Positions 1 through 9,769 are shown, counted from the stretch's first letter. The stretch: DNA of 64,000 nucleotides from an uncultured Bacilli bacterium (GCA_947627355.1 CANQVX010000002.1:1-64000); one strand, 5' to 3'. Numbers and translations: made by a program. The notes: generated by a model not told the origin, from the sequence alone.

Positions 1-20
1 ACTTTATGCCGTGAAAGGTG

Positions 21-136
21 CTTGACAAGAGGTGGAATGGTAACATAATCTCAAAAAGGCAAAGAAACAAAAGCATAGTGCTTGTTTCTTTGTCTTAATT
101 GCAGAGAGAACTCCATTCCGGAGTACTCTTGTCAAG
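21..136. repeat. Nested inverted repeats (CTTGACAAGAG/CTCTTGTCAAG outer, GGAATGG/CCATTCC middle, CAAAGAAACAA/TTGTTTCTTTG inner)
   Basis: Three concentric perfect arms at 21-31/126-136, 34-40/113-119 and 60-70/82-92. Confidence 0.85.
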
Positions 137-161
137 TTCACCATGGAATAAATTAGCCACG

Positions 162-1655
162 TTAGACAAGATAGTCAATTTGTATATCAACCATTCTTGG
201 AGTGTTTACATTTTGGATTATCCTTGGCATTTGTTTTAGTCTTGTAAACAAAAATAAGCCCTGATTATCGTCAGGACTTGTTTTTATTGGGTTATTGAAT
301 GTGATTTCGACCTTATCATCAAAAACTTTAATATTTTTAATTACATAGTCAATCAAAAGCTTAGGTTCAAGTTTTAGTGCTTCGATGTAATATTGTTGAA
401 TCTCTTCTTTTGTAAGTTTTACTGAGTTTTTACTTTTTTCAATTAGGATTTGTTTCTCTAACTCTTCTAGTTTACTTTCCAATTCTTTCATTCGTTTGTT
501 TGTTGTGTTATTAACCACTCCCTGTTCGACTGCATTCATAATATTGTTAAGTGTAATTTCAGTTCGTTTTTGCTCCTTTATTAAGTTTGTTAAAATCGAG
601 TTGTTGTTATCTTGTTGCAATCCATATAGTGAGTTTACAATCTCATTGACATATTTTGGACTTTTTAAGATTTCTAAAATTGAATCAAGTATAAAATTCT
701 CAAATAATTCTTTTCTAACCATTGATTTTTGGCAACCATTGTTTCTTTTTCTTCCTAAGCACTTGTAATAATGTTTCTTTGTTCCGTTTTTGGCAGTTCC
801 ACATTCGGCACTAATTGGCATTCCGCAATAGCCACAAGTGAGTTTGTGCCTAAGTAAATATACAAGTTCAGTGCTGCGTTTTCCATATTTATTTAGTTTA
901 ATTTTCTCTCTAACTTTGTTGTAAATATCGCTATTGACAATTTGAGGATAGATGTTATTAAATACTTCATTGTGATACCTGTATATTCCAAAATATTTTT
1001 CGTTTTTGAGTATGTTGTAAATTGTGTTTCTTGCAAACGGTTTGCCATGATTAAAAATTTGATGTGATGTAAGATAGTCGATAATGTCTTTAACATAAGT
1101 TCCAAGAGCATATTGTTTGTAAATGTATCTCACAACCTCTGCTTGTTCTTCATTAATTAACACTTTGTGATTTTCCACTTTGTAGCCATAGATGATTGTT
1201 CCACCTGTAAAGTTGCCTTTCAGTCGTGTTTCGTTCATTCCACGCTTTACTTTTTGACTTAATTCGGCTGAATAATATTCTGCCATGCCTTCAAGCAAAC
1301 TTTCAAGTATAATGCCTTCCGGCGTGTCTGGAATATTCTCCATGGCGGACAAAAGTTTTACACCATTGTCTTTTAGAATTTTCTTGTATTTTGCAGTTTC
1401 ATACTTGTTCCTTGAAAATCTGTCAATTTTGTAAACAAGCACAAATTCAAACTCCTTTTTACTGCTATCTTTAATCATTTGTTGAAAATCTGGTCGATTG
1501 TCATTTGTTCCTGTCATGGCACGATCAATGTAGGTGTTCAAAATGAGTATGTCATTATTTTGGGCATACTGCTCACATACTCTAAGTTGTCCTTCGATAG
1601 ACTGTTCTGTTTGGTTGTCGCTGCTGTATCTCGCATAGATTACTGCTGTTTTCAT
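162..1655 (-). CDS. Large serine recombinase (resolvase N-terminal, recombinase and zinc-ribbon domains, coiled coil)
   Basis: N-term AVIYARYSSDNQTEQSIEGQL; VYKIDRFSRN; zinc ribbon LTCGYCGMPISAECGT...KCLGRKRNNGC. Confidence 0.95.
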   Translation of the reverse strand: MKTAVIYARYSSDNQTEQSIEGQLRVCEQYAQNNDILILNTYIDRAMTGTNDNRPDFQQMIKDSSKKEFEFVLVYKIDRFSRNKYETAKYKKILKDNGVKLLSAMENIPDTPEGIILESLLEGMAEYYSAELSQKVKRGMNETRLKGNFTGGTIIYGYKVENHKVLINEEQAEVVRYIYKQYALGTYVKDIIDYLTSHQIFNHGKPFARNTIYNILKNEKYFGIYRYHNEVFNNIYPQIVNSDIYNKVREKIKLNKYGKRSTELVYLLRHKLTCGYCGMPISAECGTAKNGTKKHYYKCLGRKRNNGCQKSMVRKELFENFILDSILEILKSPKYVNEIVNSLYGLQQDNNNSILTNLIKEQKRTEITLNNIMNAVEQGVVNNTTNKRMKELESKLEELEKQILIEKSKNSVKLTKEEIQQYYIEALKLEPKLLIDYVIKNIKVFDDKVEITFNNPIKTSPDDNQGLFLFTRLKQMPRIIQNVNTPRMVDIQIDYLV

Positions 1656-1680
1656 AGTTTTTAACTCCTTTTATTTTTAT

Positions 1681-1831
1681 TTGTCTTTCGACACAAGCGA
1701 AAGAAACAAAAGCGGTTAAATGATTTATACTTTTTTCTTTGCTTTATTTTTCAGTCAAGGTTTGTGAAACAATGCACTTTAACCTTGACTGAAAAGAGAT
1801 TTTGTTTACACTTTCGCTGACGAAAGACAAG
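1681..1831. repeat. Nested inverted repeats upstream of the recombinase
   Basis: TTGTCTTTCG 1681-1690 / CGAAAGACAA 1821-1830; AGCGAAAG 1696-1703 / CTTTCGCT 1811-1818; TTTTCAGTCAAGGTT 1748-1762 / AACCTTGACTGAAAA 1781-1795. Confidence 0.85.
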
Positions 1832-2067
1832 TATCTTTTAATTCCAAAATTCTAGACAAAAGGATTTGATAAAAAGAATTATCAAAAACATCTGTATTAA
1901 GTTCATTGTTAAAAACAACTTTCATGCTATCTCCTTGAAACACAAAAAGGATAGCACGCTTAAATTTAGAAGTTAATAAACTGACCCAAACAAAACCCCA
2001 AAAAAACTTAAATTTTCCTAAACTTTACCCAAACTTTTCCTAAACTCACTTAAACTGCAAATAAAAA

Positions 2068-2123
2068 ATGGGCGTTAAAAAGTGGGACAACGGGGTTTAC
2101 CCAAGTCCCACTTTTTAGCCCAT
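2068..2123. repeat. Long hairpin, possibly a bidirectional terminator
   Basis: ATGGGCgtTAAAAAGTGGGAC / GTCCCACTTTTTAGCCCAT. Confidence 0.75.
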
Positions 2124-2160
2124 TCTTTTGTACTGAACAAGCCGTTTGGTTGTTTGTAAA

Positions 2161-2215
2161 ACGACACCTTGTCAGCGTGCGTCAGCACGCTCTCGTTAAT
2201 AAGACAAGGTGTCGT
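2161..2215. repeat. Nested hairpin
   Basis: ACGACACCTTGTC 2161-2173 / GACAAGGTGTCGT 2203-2215 enclosing AGCGTGC-gtca-GCACGCT. Confidence 0.85.
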
Positions 2216-2530
2216 CTAATGCTCCCGAGTAAAATTTTTTCATAGGCAATTTTATTTAAAATGGTTTGATGATTTTGCTGTTGTTTGCTTTATGTAATAA
2301 ATATTTTAAGGATCTAATTGTTTTTTTGTTTATCAAAAGTTGCAAAGAAGAAGTTCGAGTGAGAAATATTAATAAAAACAAACTCAATATTTTAATTGTT
2401 TGTGATTAAGTTTATAATTTTGTAATTTTTATAAATTTAATTAAAATAAAATGTTTTAATATAAGAATATTTTGTTGCGAAATAAAAACAAAAGTGATAT
2501 AATAATTAAAAACAAGCGGGGTAATAAATA

Positions 2531-2737
2531 GTGTGTGTATCGTATAATAAGCTTTGGAAATTGTTGATAGATAAAAATCTTACCAAAACGCAATTTAGAT
2601 TAAAGGCAGAGATTGGAACTTCAACACTTGCCAAACTTAGCAAAAATGAACAAGTAAGCATGGATGTATTATTAAAGATTTGTAAGACTTTACACTGTGA
2701 CATCTCAGATATTATGGAAGTAAAGGATGAAGGATGA
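2531..2737 (+). CDS. XRE/Cro-type HTH regulator, R-M controller-like
   Basis: KLWKLLIDKNLTKTQFRLKAEIGTSTLAKLSKNEQVSMDVLLKICKTLHCDISDIME; first gene of a tight operon. Confidence 0.8.
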   Translation: MCVSYNKLWKLLIDKNLTKTQFRLKAEIGTSTLAKLSKNEQVSMDVLLKICKTLHCDISDIMEVKDEG

Positions 2738-4125
2738 TGGAAAATTTTGATAAATTTTCAAAAGAGTATGAAGAATCGTTAGAAGTAAAATTCAAAAAGG
2801 CTAACGGAATTTTTTATACAGATTTGAGACTTGCCACTTTGCTTCTTAATGAATTGACTTTTGATCATGAAAATATGAAGATAATTGACCCTTATTGTGG
2901 AACGGGTGTGTTTTTGGCGGCAGCTGCGGAAAAGGGTATGAAAAACCTTTTTGGCATAGATTTAGATAAGAAGGCAATTAACTTGGCTAAGAAATATACT
3001 CCGACTGCAAAATTTACTTGTATGGATAGTATAGCGTGTGAATTTAAAGACATCATGAAAAGATTTAAACTAAAAGAGAAATTTGACTTTGTAATCAGCA
3101 ATCCGCCATACGTTCCATTAAAATCAACAAGTTTAAATACAAAGGAATATCTTTTCTTGCGGCAAGTAAAAAATTATGGTGATAATTTGTATATTGCAGC
3201 TTTATTACGTGCAAAAGAAATGGTTAATGACAATGGATTTATAGCGTTTATTATTCCTAAAAACTTTTTACATGTAAACGCGTATAGTTTTTTTAGAAGA
3301 GAGATATTGAGAGATTTCTCTATCATTTCAATAATTGACTTAGGAATGTATTTTAAAAATGTTCGTGGGGAACAAATTGTTTTAATCTTAAAAAAACAAA
3401 AGAACGATAATAATAAAATTAAAATAAAAAAATTGATAGATAATGAATTTAAATTGCTGACTGAAATAAAACAAGACTTCTATAATGATAAAATCATTTT
3501 ATTTGAAAATGATGAAGATGTTAATATTTATAAAAAATTTAATAAGGCATATACAACATTGAATGATTATGTAAAAGGATATGTTGGTAGAGGCCACAGT
3601 AAAGATAAGAACTCGATTGGTGGAAAGGATATCAGAAAATTTGGATTTAAAACACCAACGGCTGTTACAAGTGGCAATCAGATTTTTATTCAAAACATAT
3701 ATAGTGCAGAGGCTGGGATTATCGCTTGTTTTGGTGGTGAGTTAAAAGCAAATGATACTATTACAATATTCACCGATGGTGATCCCACAATGTGTAGATA
3801 TGTTTTAGGGCTAATACATTCTCGCTTAATAAACTTTTACTTGTTAAAATACTGCTTTAATATATCAACTGTAACAATGCATATAGATGCACGATATTTA
3901 AAAAGTATTCCTTTTATAGTTGACAATGAAAATTTTAATGTAGTGTTAGAATATGTTAATAAACTTGAAAATCTTACTTATATGTCAGATGAATGGTTTA
4001 AGTATTATGACTTATTAAATAGAATGGTCTATAGAATATACAATTTAAGTCAAAAAGAAATTAATTTTATAGATTTGACAATAAAAAAACTTCAATCAAA
4101 AAAGTGGGACAAAAATGGCAAATAG
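2734..4125 (+). CDS. Class I SAM-dependent DNA methyltransferase (N6-adenine, NPPY)
   Basis: IIDPYCGTGVFLAAAAEKG and DFVISNPPYVPL; C-terminal TRD-like region. Confidence 0.88.
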   Translation: MMENFDKFSKEYEESLEVKFKKANGIFYTDLRLATLLLNELTFDHENMKIIDPYCGTGVFLAAAAEKGMKNLFGIDLDKKAINLAKKYTPTAKFTCMDSIACEFKDIMKRFKLKEKFDFVISNPPYVPLKSTSLNTKEYLFLRQVKNYGDNLYIAALLRAKEMVNDNGFIAFIIPKNFLHVNAYSFFRREILRDFSIISIIDLGMYFKNVRGEQIVLILKKQKNDNNKIKIKKLIDNEFKLLTEIKQDFYNDKIILFENDEDVNIYKKFNKAYTTLNDYVKGYVGRGHSKDKNSIGGKDIRKFGFKTPTAVTSGNQIFIQNIYSAEAGIIACFGGELKANDTITIFTDGDPTMCRYVLGLIHSRLINFYLLKYCFNISTVTMHIDARYLKSIPFIVDNENFNVVLEYVNKLENLTYMSDEWFKYYDLLNRMVYRIYNLSQKEINFIDLTIKKLQSKKWDKNGK

Positions 4126-4879
4126 AGCAAATGATTTAACAGGGAAAGAATGGTTGCAAAATTCTTTCAGTATTTGGAGAGACTTAAAAAAAACGCAGGA
4201 AGAAAAAGTATTGGGGCATCCTGCATCTTTTCCAATTTCTTTATGTGAAAAGTTAATCAAAACCTTTTCTAGAAGTAATGCAAATATTTTGGATCCCTTT
4301 AATGGGATTGGCACTACCATGGTAGCCGCAGAAAATCTAAATTGTTTGGGGACCGGAATTGATTTGTCTACAGAATATTGTGAAATTGCAAAAAAGCGAA
4401 TTAAAACAAACAAAATAAAAATAATACAAGGCGACAGTATTGAGGAGTTGGACAAATTACATAAAGAAAGTTTTGATTTAGTAATAACATCCCCGCCTTA
4501 TTGGGACATTTTAAATCAAAAAAGAAGCGTTGATCAAAAAGAAAAAGCTTCATATTCAAACAAGGTGAATGATCTTGGAAATATAAGCGATTATCGTTTA
4601 TTTATAAATGCTTTAAAACAAATATTTGAAAAGGTTTATCCTTTGATGAAGCACAATTCTTATTGTTTGATTAACGTTATGGATTTGCGTAAAAAAGACA
4701 AGTTTTATCCACTACATAGTGACTTGGCTTATGCTTTAAGAGAAATTGGTTTTATTTACGACGATTTAATTATATGGGACAGACAATCTGATTACAATAA
4801 CATGAAAACATTAGGATATCCATATAAATTCAGGATAAATAAAGTGCACGAGTATATTTTAATAATGTATAAGGAGTAA
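4115..4879 (+). CDS. DNA methyltransferase (N4/N6 type, SPPY motif)
   Basis: ILDPFNGIGTTMVAAENL and DLVITSPPYWDI; overlaps preceding CDS. Confidence 0.88.
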   Translation: MANRANDLTGKEWLQNSFSIWRDLKKTQEEKVLGHPASFPISLCEKLIKTFSRSNANILDPFNGIGTTMVAAENLNCLGTGIDLSTEYCEIAKKRIKTNKIKIIQGDSIEELDKLHKESFDLVITSPPYWDILNQKRSVDQKEKASYSNKVNDLGNISDYRLFINALKQIFEKVYPLMKHNSYCLINVMDLRKKDKFYPLHSDLAYALREIGFIYDDLIIWDRQSDYNNMKTLGYPYKFRINKVHEYILIMYKE

Positions 4880-4883
4880 TTCG

Positions 4884-5771
4884 ATGAATATTCAAATGGC
4901 ATATTTGTTGGGAATGATTATTGGTAATGGAGAAATACAAAGAAGTAATTCTACAACTAAAATACTTATAAATATTCCGCATAAAAATGAACGAACAGAC
5001 GATGGTAATGATGTTAAAGTGTATGTAAAAGCGAGTATAGCAGACATTAAAAGCGCTTTGGAACAAACGATAGGAGCAACAGTAAACCATACCCAAAACG
5101 ATAGAGTTTCTACAATTTATTTTGAAAAACCAAATTCTGATTATCTTATAAGCGAGATAATGAGAATGTGTGATAATGAAAGGACTTTCGAAACGATGAG
5201 GGTTCCTAAATATTTCTTCTCTGCGCCAAGAGATGAGATACTATATTTCTTGCGAGGATTTTGTGATGTTACCGCTTACATAAGGAGAAGTAATTATTTC
5301 TTTGATAAGTCATTTCACAGAGTATATATTGAAATAATGCATAATTGGTATGTAGTCATTGATATATGTAATTTATTAAAGCAGTTAGATATTCCCGTTC
5401 ATAATATAGACTGGGCTCATCCTAATATGAGAGATGGCAATTTAAAAAAGTATAATGATAATCAACCGAATTTTTGGAAAAAAGAACATCAAATTAAGAT
5501 TGCGGCTAATGAATTCATACCAATTGGATTTACAGTTATCCATAAAAATCAAGCATTGATAAAATTTGTAAAAGAGATGGAACAATTCTTTTCTTCGCAG
5601 GGTAAAGATATAAAAGAAACGACCCACAAGTTTTATTGGGAACGCAGAACACCTAAAAAACACAGACAAACACATCCTTGTGAAAATGACATGAGTATCC
5701 CAAAAGAAATACGGGGAAAGCATTATGATAGTTGGCAGGAAATAGCAAAAGATTTGGGGTATAGAAAATGA
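4884..5771 (+). CDS. LAGLIDADG-like protein within R-M operon
   Basis: Two LAGLIDADG-type helices: AYLLGMIIGNGEI (N-term) and EILYFLRGFCDVTAYI; operonic position. Confidence 0.6.
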   Translation: MNIQMAYLLGMIIGNGEIQRSNSTTKILINIPHKNERTDDGNDVKVYVKASIADIKSALEQTIGATVNHTQNDRVSTIYFEKPNSDYLISEIMRMCDNERTFETMRVPKYFFSAPRDEILYFLRGFCDVTAYIRRSNYFFDKSFHRVYIEIMHNWYVVIDICNLLKQLDIPVHNIDWAHPNMRDGNLKKYNDNQPNFWKKEHQIKIAANEFIPIGFTVIHKNQALIKFVKEMEQFFSSQGKDIKETTHKFYWERRTPKKHRQTHPCENDMSIPKEIRGKHYDSWQEIAKDLGYRK

Positions 5772-6241
5772 AAGAGTTTGAGTTATATGCCCCAATGGCG
5801 AACTGGCTAAAAAACTATTTGTCAGGAAAATATAAAAATAGCGAAATTATTGTCGAAGATTCACATGCACAAAGGTTAGACAGAGTTTTAAAAAAATATG
5901 GCATAACAAATGATCTTGCAACCGGAGTTGATATTCAAATAGATGTTTTAGGTATAGTAAAAAAGGACGATCAATACAAATTGTTTTTTATAGAAGCTAA
6001 AATTACTCCGCTTACTTTACGCGATTTGGGACAACTGTGGGCATATTGCAAACTTATAGATCCCGAAGAAGCATTCTTATTTACTTCTAACAATTTAGGA
6101 TCTCTTAACAAATTATTGAAAGGATTTGGCAGAGAAGATTTATTGGATTTTGGAAATGGGAAAAGAATAAAGAAAATGAAGGTTGCGGTTTGGGATGTAT
6201 TGAGAAACAATATAAATTATCTTACAGAAATTCCAAATTAG
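5768..6241 (+). CDS. Putative PD-(D/E)XK-type nuclease, restriction component
   Basis: GVDIQIDVLGIVKKDDQYKLFFIEAKI resembles D-(x)n-ExK; ATGA overlap with preceding CDS. Confidence 0.6.
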   Translation: MKEFELYAPMANWLKNYLSGKYKNSEIIVEDSHAQRLDRVLKKYGITNDLATGVDIQIDVLGIVKKDDQYKLFFIEAKITPLTLRDLGQLWAYCKLIDPEEAFLFTSNNLGSLNKLLKGFGREDLLDFGNGKRIKKMKVAVWDVLRNNINYLTEIPN

Positions 6242-6288
6242 AAACTAGATTCGTTTTACATTACAGCCGCTCCGCCATCGACAAATAA

Positions 6289-6341
6289 AGTCCGATTTTT
6301 AGGGCTTTTTTATTTTGCATTATAGTCAAATTATAGTTAAG
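6289..6341. repeat. Candidate att-like sequence with copy near tRNA-Gly
   Basis: TTTTTTATTTTGCATTATAGTCAAATTATAGTTA; near-identical copy at about 22285-22321. Confidence 0.55.
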
Positions 6342-6418
6342 CGTCATATTTTAAACACATGATTTTTATCAAATTTATTTTTTATTAAAACACATTTTAT
6401 GCCAACACGCCACATTTT

Positions 6419-6501
6419 CGCTTATTTTCAATATGTTTTTAAGGGAAATATTCTCACAGCAAATGTGTTTACGCTTATTTTTTGATATATTTTAAGGGAA
6501 A
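6419..6501 (+). repeat. Two 30-bp direct repeats upstream of fic
   Basis: CGCTTATTTTCAATATGTTTTTAAGGGAAA 6419-6448 and CGCTTATTTTTTGATATATTTTAAGGGAAA 6472-6501. Confidence 0.75.
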
Positions 6502-6516
6502 AGTTGAGGTGATTGT

Positions 6517-7563
6517 ATGAGAACTTTTAATTATTCTAAAATTAAAGATTTAAAATGGGATAGCGATATCCTTGGCTTAGTTGCAGCTATATATAAGGAA
6601 GCAGGAAAGCAAGAAATGTATTTAAAACAAAGACCAGTAGAATTAGAAAAGTTGGTCGAAATCGCAAAAATACAAAGCACAAAAGCATCAAATGAAATTG
6701 AAGGCATTGTCGCATCAAACACAAGAATCAAACAATTAGTTGAAAATAAAACCACGCCAAGAAACAGAGATGAACAAGAAATTGCTGGATATTGTGATGC
6801 CATTTCAATTATAAATGAAAGTTTTGATACTATTCAAATTACACCAAATTATATACTTCAACTCCATAAAATTTTATATAACCATCTAAATAACCCGATG
6901 GCTGGAAAAACAAAAAATGTTCAAAATTATATTAGTGCAACTTACACTGATGGTAGTATAGAAATATTATTCAGACCTTTAGATCCCTTTGAAACACCAA
7001 TAGCATTAGAAAACATTTGTAGTGAATACAATAGAGTTATAGGAAAGATGGAAGTTAACCCATTAATAGCAATACCTATTTTTATTCATGATTTCTTATG
7101 TATTCATCCATTTAGCGATGGAAACGGAAGAATATCTAGATTGTTAACAACACTACTTTTATATCATAGTGGTTTTTATGTTGGAAAGTATATATCGCTA
7201 GAAACAAAAATATCTATTACCAAGGAATTTTATTATTATGCTTTGAATGACTCACAAAACGGTTGGCATGAAGGAAAAGAAGATGTGGTTCCATTTATCA
7301 AATATTTACTTAGAACTATTTTGGCGGCATATAGAGATTTTGCCGACAGATTCGCACTTGTTGAAACAAAACTACCAGCAATAGAAATAGTAAGACGGGC
7401 CGCAACAAATAAACTTGGCAAATTCAAAAAGCAAGATATTAGAGAACAATGTCCGTCTCTTAGTATAAGTAGTATCGAAGGTTCTTTAAAGAAACTTACA
7501 GAGTTAGGAGAACTGAAAAAAGAGGGAATAGGCAAAGCTACTTTTTATTATAGAACAAAATAA
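6517..7563 (+). CDS. Fic/DOC family protein with N-terminal inhibitory motif and C-terminal winged helix
   Basis: HPFSDGNGRISRLL Fic motif; TKASNEIEGI inhibitory helix. Confidence 0.93.
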   Translation: MRTFNYSKIKDLKWDSDILGLVAAIYKEAGKQEMYLKQRPVELEKLVEIAKIQSTKASNEIEGIVASNTRIKQLVENKTTPRNRDEQEIAGYCDAISIINESFDTIQITPNYILQLHKILYNHLNNPMAGKTKNVQNYISATYTDGSIEILFRPLDPFETPIALENICSEYNRVIGKMEVNPLIAIPIFIHDFLCIHPFSDGNGRISRLLTTLLLYHSGFYVGKYISLETKISITKEFYYYALNDSQNGWHEGKEDVVPFIKYLLRTILAAYRDFADRFALVETKLPAIEIVRRAATNKLGKFKKQDIREQCPSLSISSIEGSLKKLTELGELKKEGIGKATFYYRTK

Positions 7564-7915
7564 AAAATCGACTAATCTACCAATTTCGTCTAAATTTTGG
7601 GAGAATAATTTGTAAATTTCAAAAAAGATGAAAAAACGATAAAAACATCAATAAATTTTTAAGATATACCAATTAAAGCCACTTGGAATAAGAAAGATTC
7701 TAAATGATATTTTTGTGTTACCTACATCATAAAAGCATAGACTAATAGCAAAAATCTACGTATATATTTGGCTCAATTAAAAAGGTATAATCCTCGGTTA
7801 TTACAATTTGTAAACAGCTGAAATTTAAATACACTGGTAAAAAAATATATTTAACAAATGTCCTTGATGTTAATAGTATAAATATCTTAATATCTTTTAT
7901 ACCTAAACCAACATA

Positions 7916-7969
7916 GTCCAAATAGATGCAATTTTTATATGCAAGATGGTCCAAATAGATGCAATTTTT
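7916..7969. repeat. 33-bp-period tandem repeat (2 copies)
   Basis: GTCCAAATAGATGCAATTTTT at 7916-7936 and 7949-7969. Confidence 0.85.
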
Positions 7970-8133
7970 GTGATAAACTTTTAAAATTTTTTCGATTTTC
8001 TCGACAGTTTTTGTGTTTTTAGTATTTTATCATTCCAAATACAAATAACTATAATTTATTTATGCTTTTAAAATTTTATTAAATTATTTATAATTATTTC
8101 AAGAAGAGCTCATTTAAAAGAGGTGAACTTATT

Positions 8134-9078
8134 ATGAAAATGATTTCAATTGCTGTTCCTTGCTATAATGAACAAGAAACAATTCCTGCTTTTTATCAAG
8201 CTATTATTCCTGTTTTAAAACAAATTGGTCTTGATTATGAAGTTATTTTTGTTGATGATGGTTCAAAAGATGATACAGCAAAAATTATTAAAGACTTAGC
8301 AAACAACGATAGTCATATCAAATACGTTATTTTTAGTAGAAATTTTGGTAAAGAAAGTGCTATGTATGCTGGACTTTCTAGTACAAAAGGTGATTATGTT
8401 GCCATCATGGATGTTGATTTGCAAGATCCACCAGAAAAACTAATTGATATGTATAACGGCATTGCTTTTGAAGGTTATGATTGTGTTGGTTTAAGAAGAG
8501 TTACTAGAGAAGGAGAACCTAAGATTCGTTCTTTCTTTGCAAGACAATTTTATAAAACAATTAATAAAATGTCAGAAACTGAAATAGTTGATGGCGCTAG
8601 AGATTATCGACTAATGACAAGAAAAATGGTTGATGCCATTTTATCAGTTGAAGAATACAATCGTTTTTCAAAAGGTATCTTTAGTTGGGTTGGATTTAAA
8701 ACTAAATGGTTAGAATATAAAAATGTTCAAAGAGTGGCTGGAGAAACTAAGTGGAATTTTAAAAAGTTACTTCGTTATTCTATCGATGGAATCATTGCTT
8801 TTTCAACATCACCACTTAAAATGATAACTAAACTTGGCATCTCATTTATCGTTTTATCATTTCTAATGGCTATCACAGCAGTTATACTTGCTGTTGTTCC
8901 TAAACATATTGTTTTCCATAGTGGTTGGCCATATTTAAGCATTGTTTTAGTTTTCTTGTTTGGTGTTTTATTTGTATGTCTAGGTGTTATGAGTCAATAT
9001 CTAGCAAAAACCTATGCTGAAGTAAAACATAGACCAATCTATATTGAAAAAGAATCAAATGTAAATAAGAAAAAATAA
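8134..9078 (+). CDS. Family 2 glycosyltransferase, GtrB/DPM1-like, with C-terminal TM helices
   Basis: ISIAVPCYNEQETIPAFY, VDDGSKDDT, MDVDLQDPPE. Confidence 0.93.
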   Translation: MKMISIAVPCYNEQETIPAFYQAIIPVLKQIGLDYEVIFVDDGSKDDTAKIIKDLANNDSHIKYVIFSRNFGKESAMYAGLSSTKGDYVAIMDVDLQDPPEKLIDMYNGIAFEGYDCVGLRRVTREGEPKIRSFFARQFYKTINKMSETEIVDGARDYRLMTRKMVDAILSVEEYNRFSKGIFSWVGFKTKWLEYKNVQRVAGETKWNFKKLLRYSIDGIIAFSTSPLKMITKLGISFIVLSFLMAITAVILAVVPKHIVFHSGWPYLSIVLVFLFGVLFVCLGVMSQYLAKTYAEVKHRPIYIEKESNVNKKK

Positions 9079-9084
9079 GCATAA

Positions 9085-9131
9085 TAAAAAGAATTTAATG
9101 ATACATAATTGTAAAATTAAATTCTTTTTTT
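9085..9131. terminator. Bidirectional terminator
   Basis: AAAAAGAATTTAAT...ATTAAATTCTTTTTTT between convergent genes. Confidence 0.75.
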
Positions 9132-9136
9132 ATTAA

Positions 9137-9769
9137 TTAATCACTTAATAAATATTTAACAATTAAATCAGCAATAATTGCATGTCCTACAAGAGTTGGA
9201 TGAACTCCATCAGCAGATACCATGTTAGGAGTTATTTTCTTTCCATATTCAGGTAGGATTTCATGTAATCTAATTAAAGGTAAGTTATATTCTTTAGCTA
9301 GATTTATAACTGCTTCGATTTTTTCATTTAAATCATCTTTTAGTTCTAATACCCAATCAGTTGATGGAAGAGTAAAAGGAGTAAGAAGTACTATTTGAGC
9401 TTTTGGTACTTCTTTTTTAATAGCATCTAAGAAGGTCTTATAATTTTTTATAAATTGTTCTACTGAAGTAGGATCATTTGAATCAAAACGACGCCATGCA
9501 TCATTTACGCCAATTAAAATAAAGACATAATTAGGATTTAATGCTATTACATCATTGTTAACTCTTTCAACTAAGTCTTTAGTTCTATTACCACTGATGC
9601 CCTTGTTATACATTTTAACATTTAAGTCTTTAAAATTAGTATTGATATGAGCATCGACCATTAAGGCATAACCTGAACCAAAGCCATAATCGACTGGATT
9701 TACAAATCTACAAGTGTCAGTTACGCTATCACCATAAAATACGATAACATCATCTTTTTTTAAACGCAT
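9137..9769 (-). CDS. SGNH/GDSL hydrolase
   Basis: VIVFYGDSVTD...IGVNDAWRR...DGVHPTLVGHAI. Confidence 0.92.
   Translation of the reverse strand: MRLKKDDVIVFYGDSVTDTCRFVNPVDYGFGSGYALMVDAHINTNFKDLNVKMYNKGISGNRTKDLVERVNNDVIALNPNYVFILIGVNDAWRRFDSNDPTSVEQFIKNYKTFLDAIKKEVPKAQIVLLTPFTLPSTDWVLELKDDLNEKIEAVINLAKEYNLPLIRLHEILPEYGKKITPNMVSADGVHPTLVGHAIIADLIVKYLLSD

Noticed and set aside
496-1664. Plus-strand ORFs opposite the serine recombinase (496-768, 1479-1664)
   Set aside because: Antisense to a well-supported CDS, no recognisable domain or RBS; treated as spurious
4884-5771. Free-standing homing endonuclease or intein insertion within the R-M operon
   Set aside because: Neighbouring genes are intact and translationally coupled with this ORF; no interrupted gene or intein splice motifs seen. 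Kept as an operon member instead
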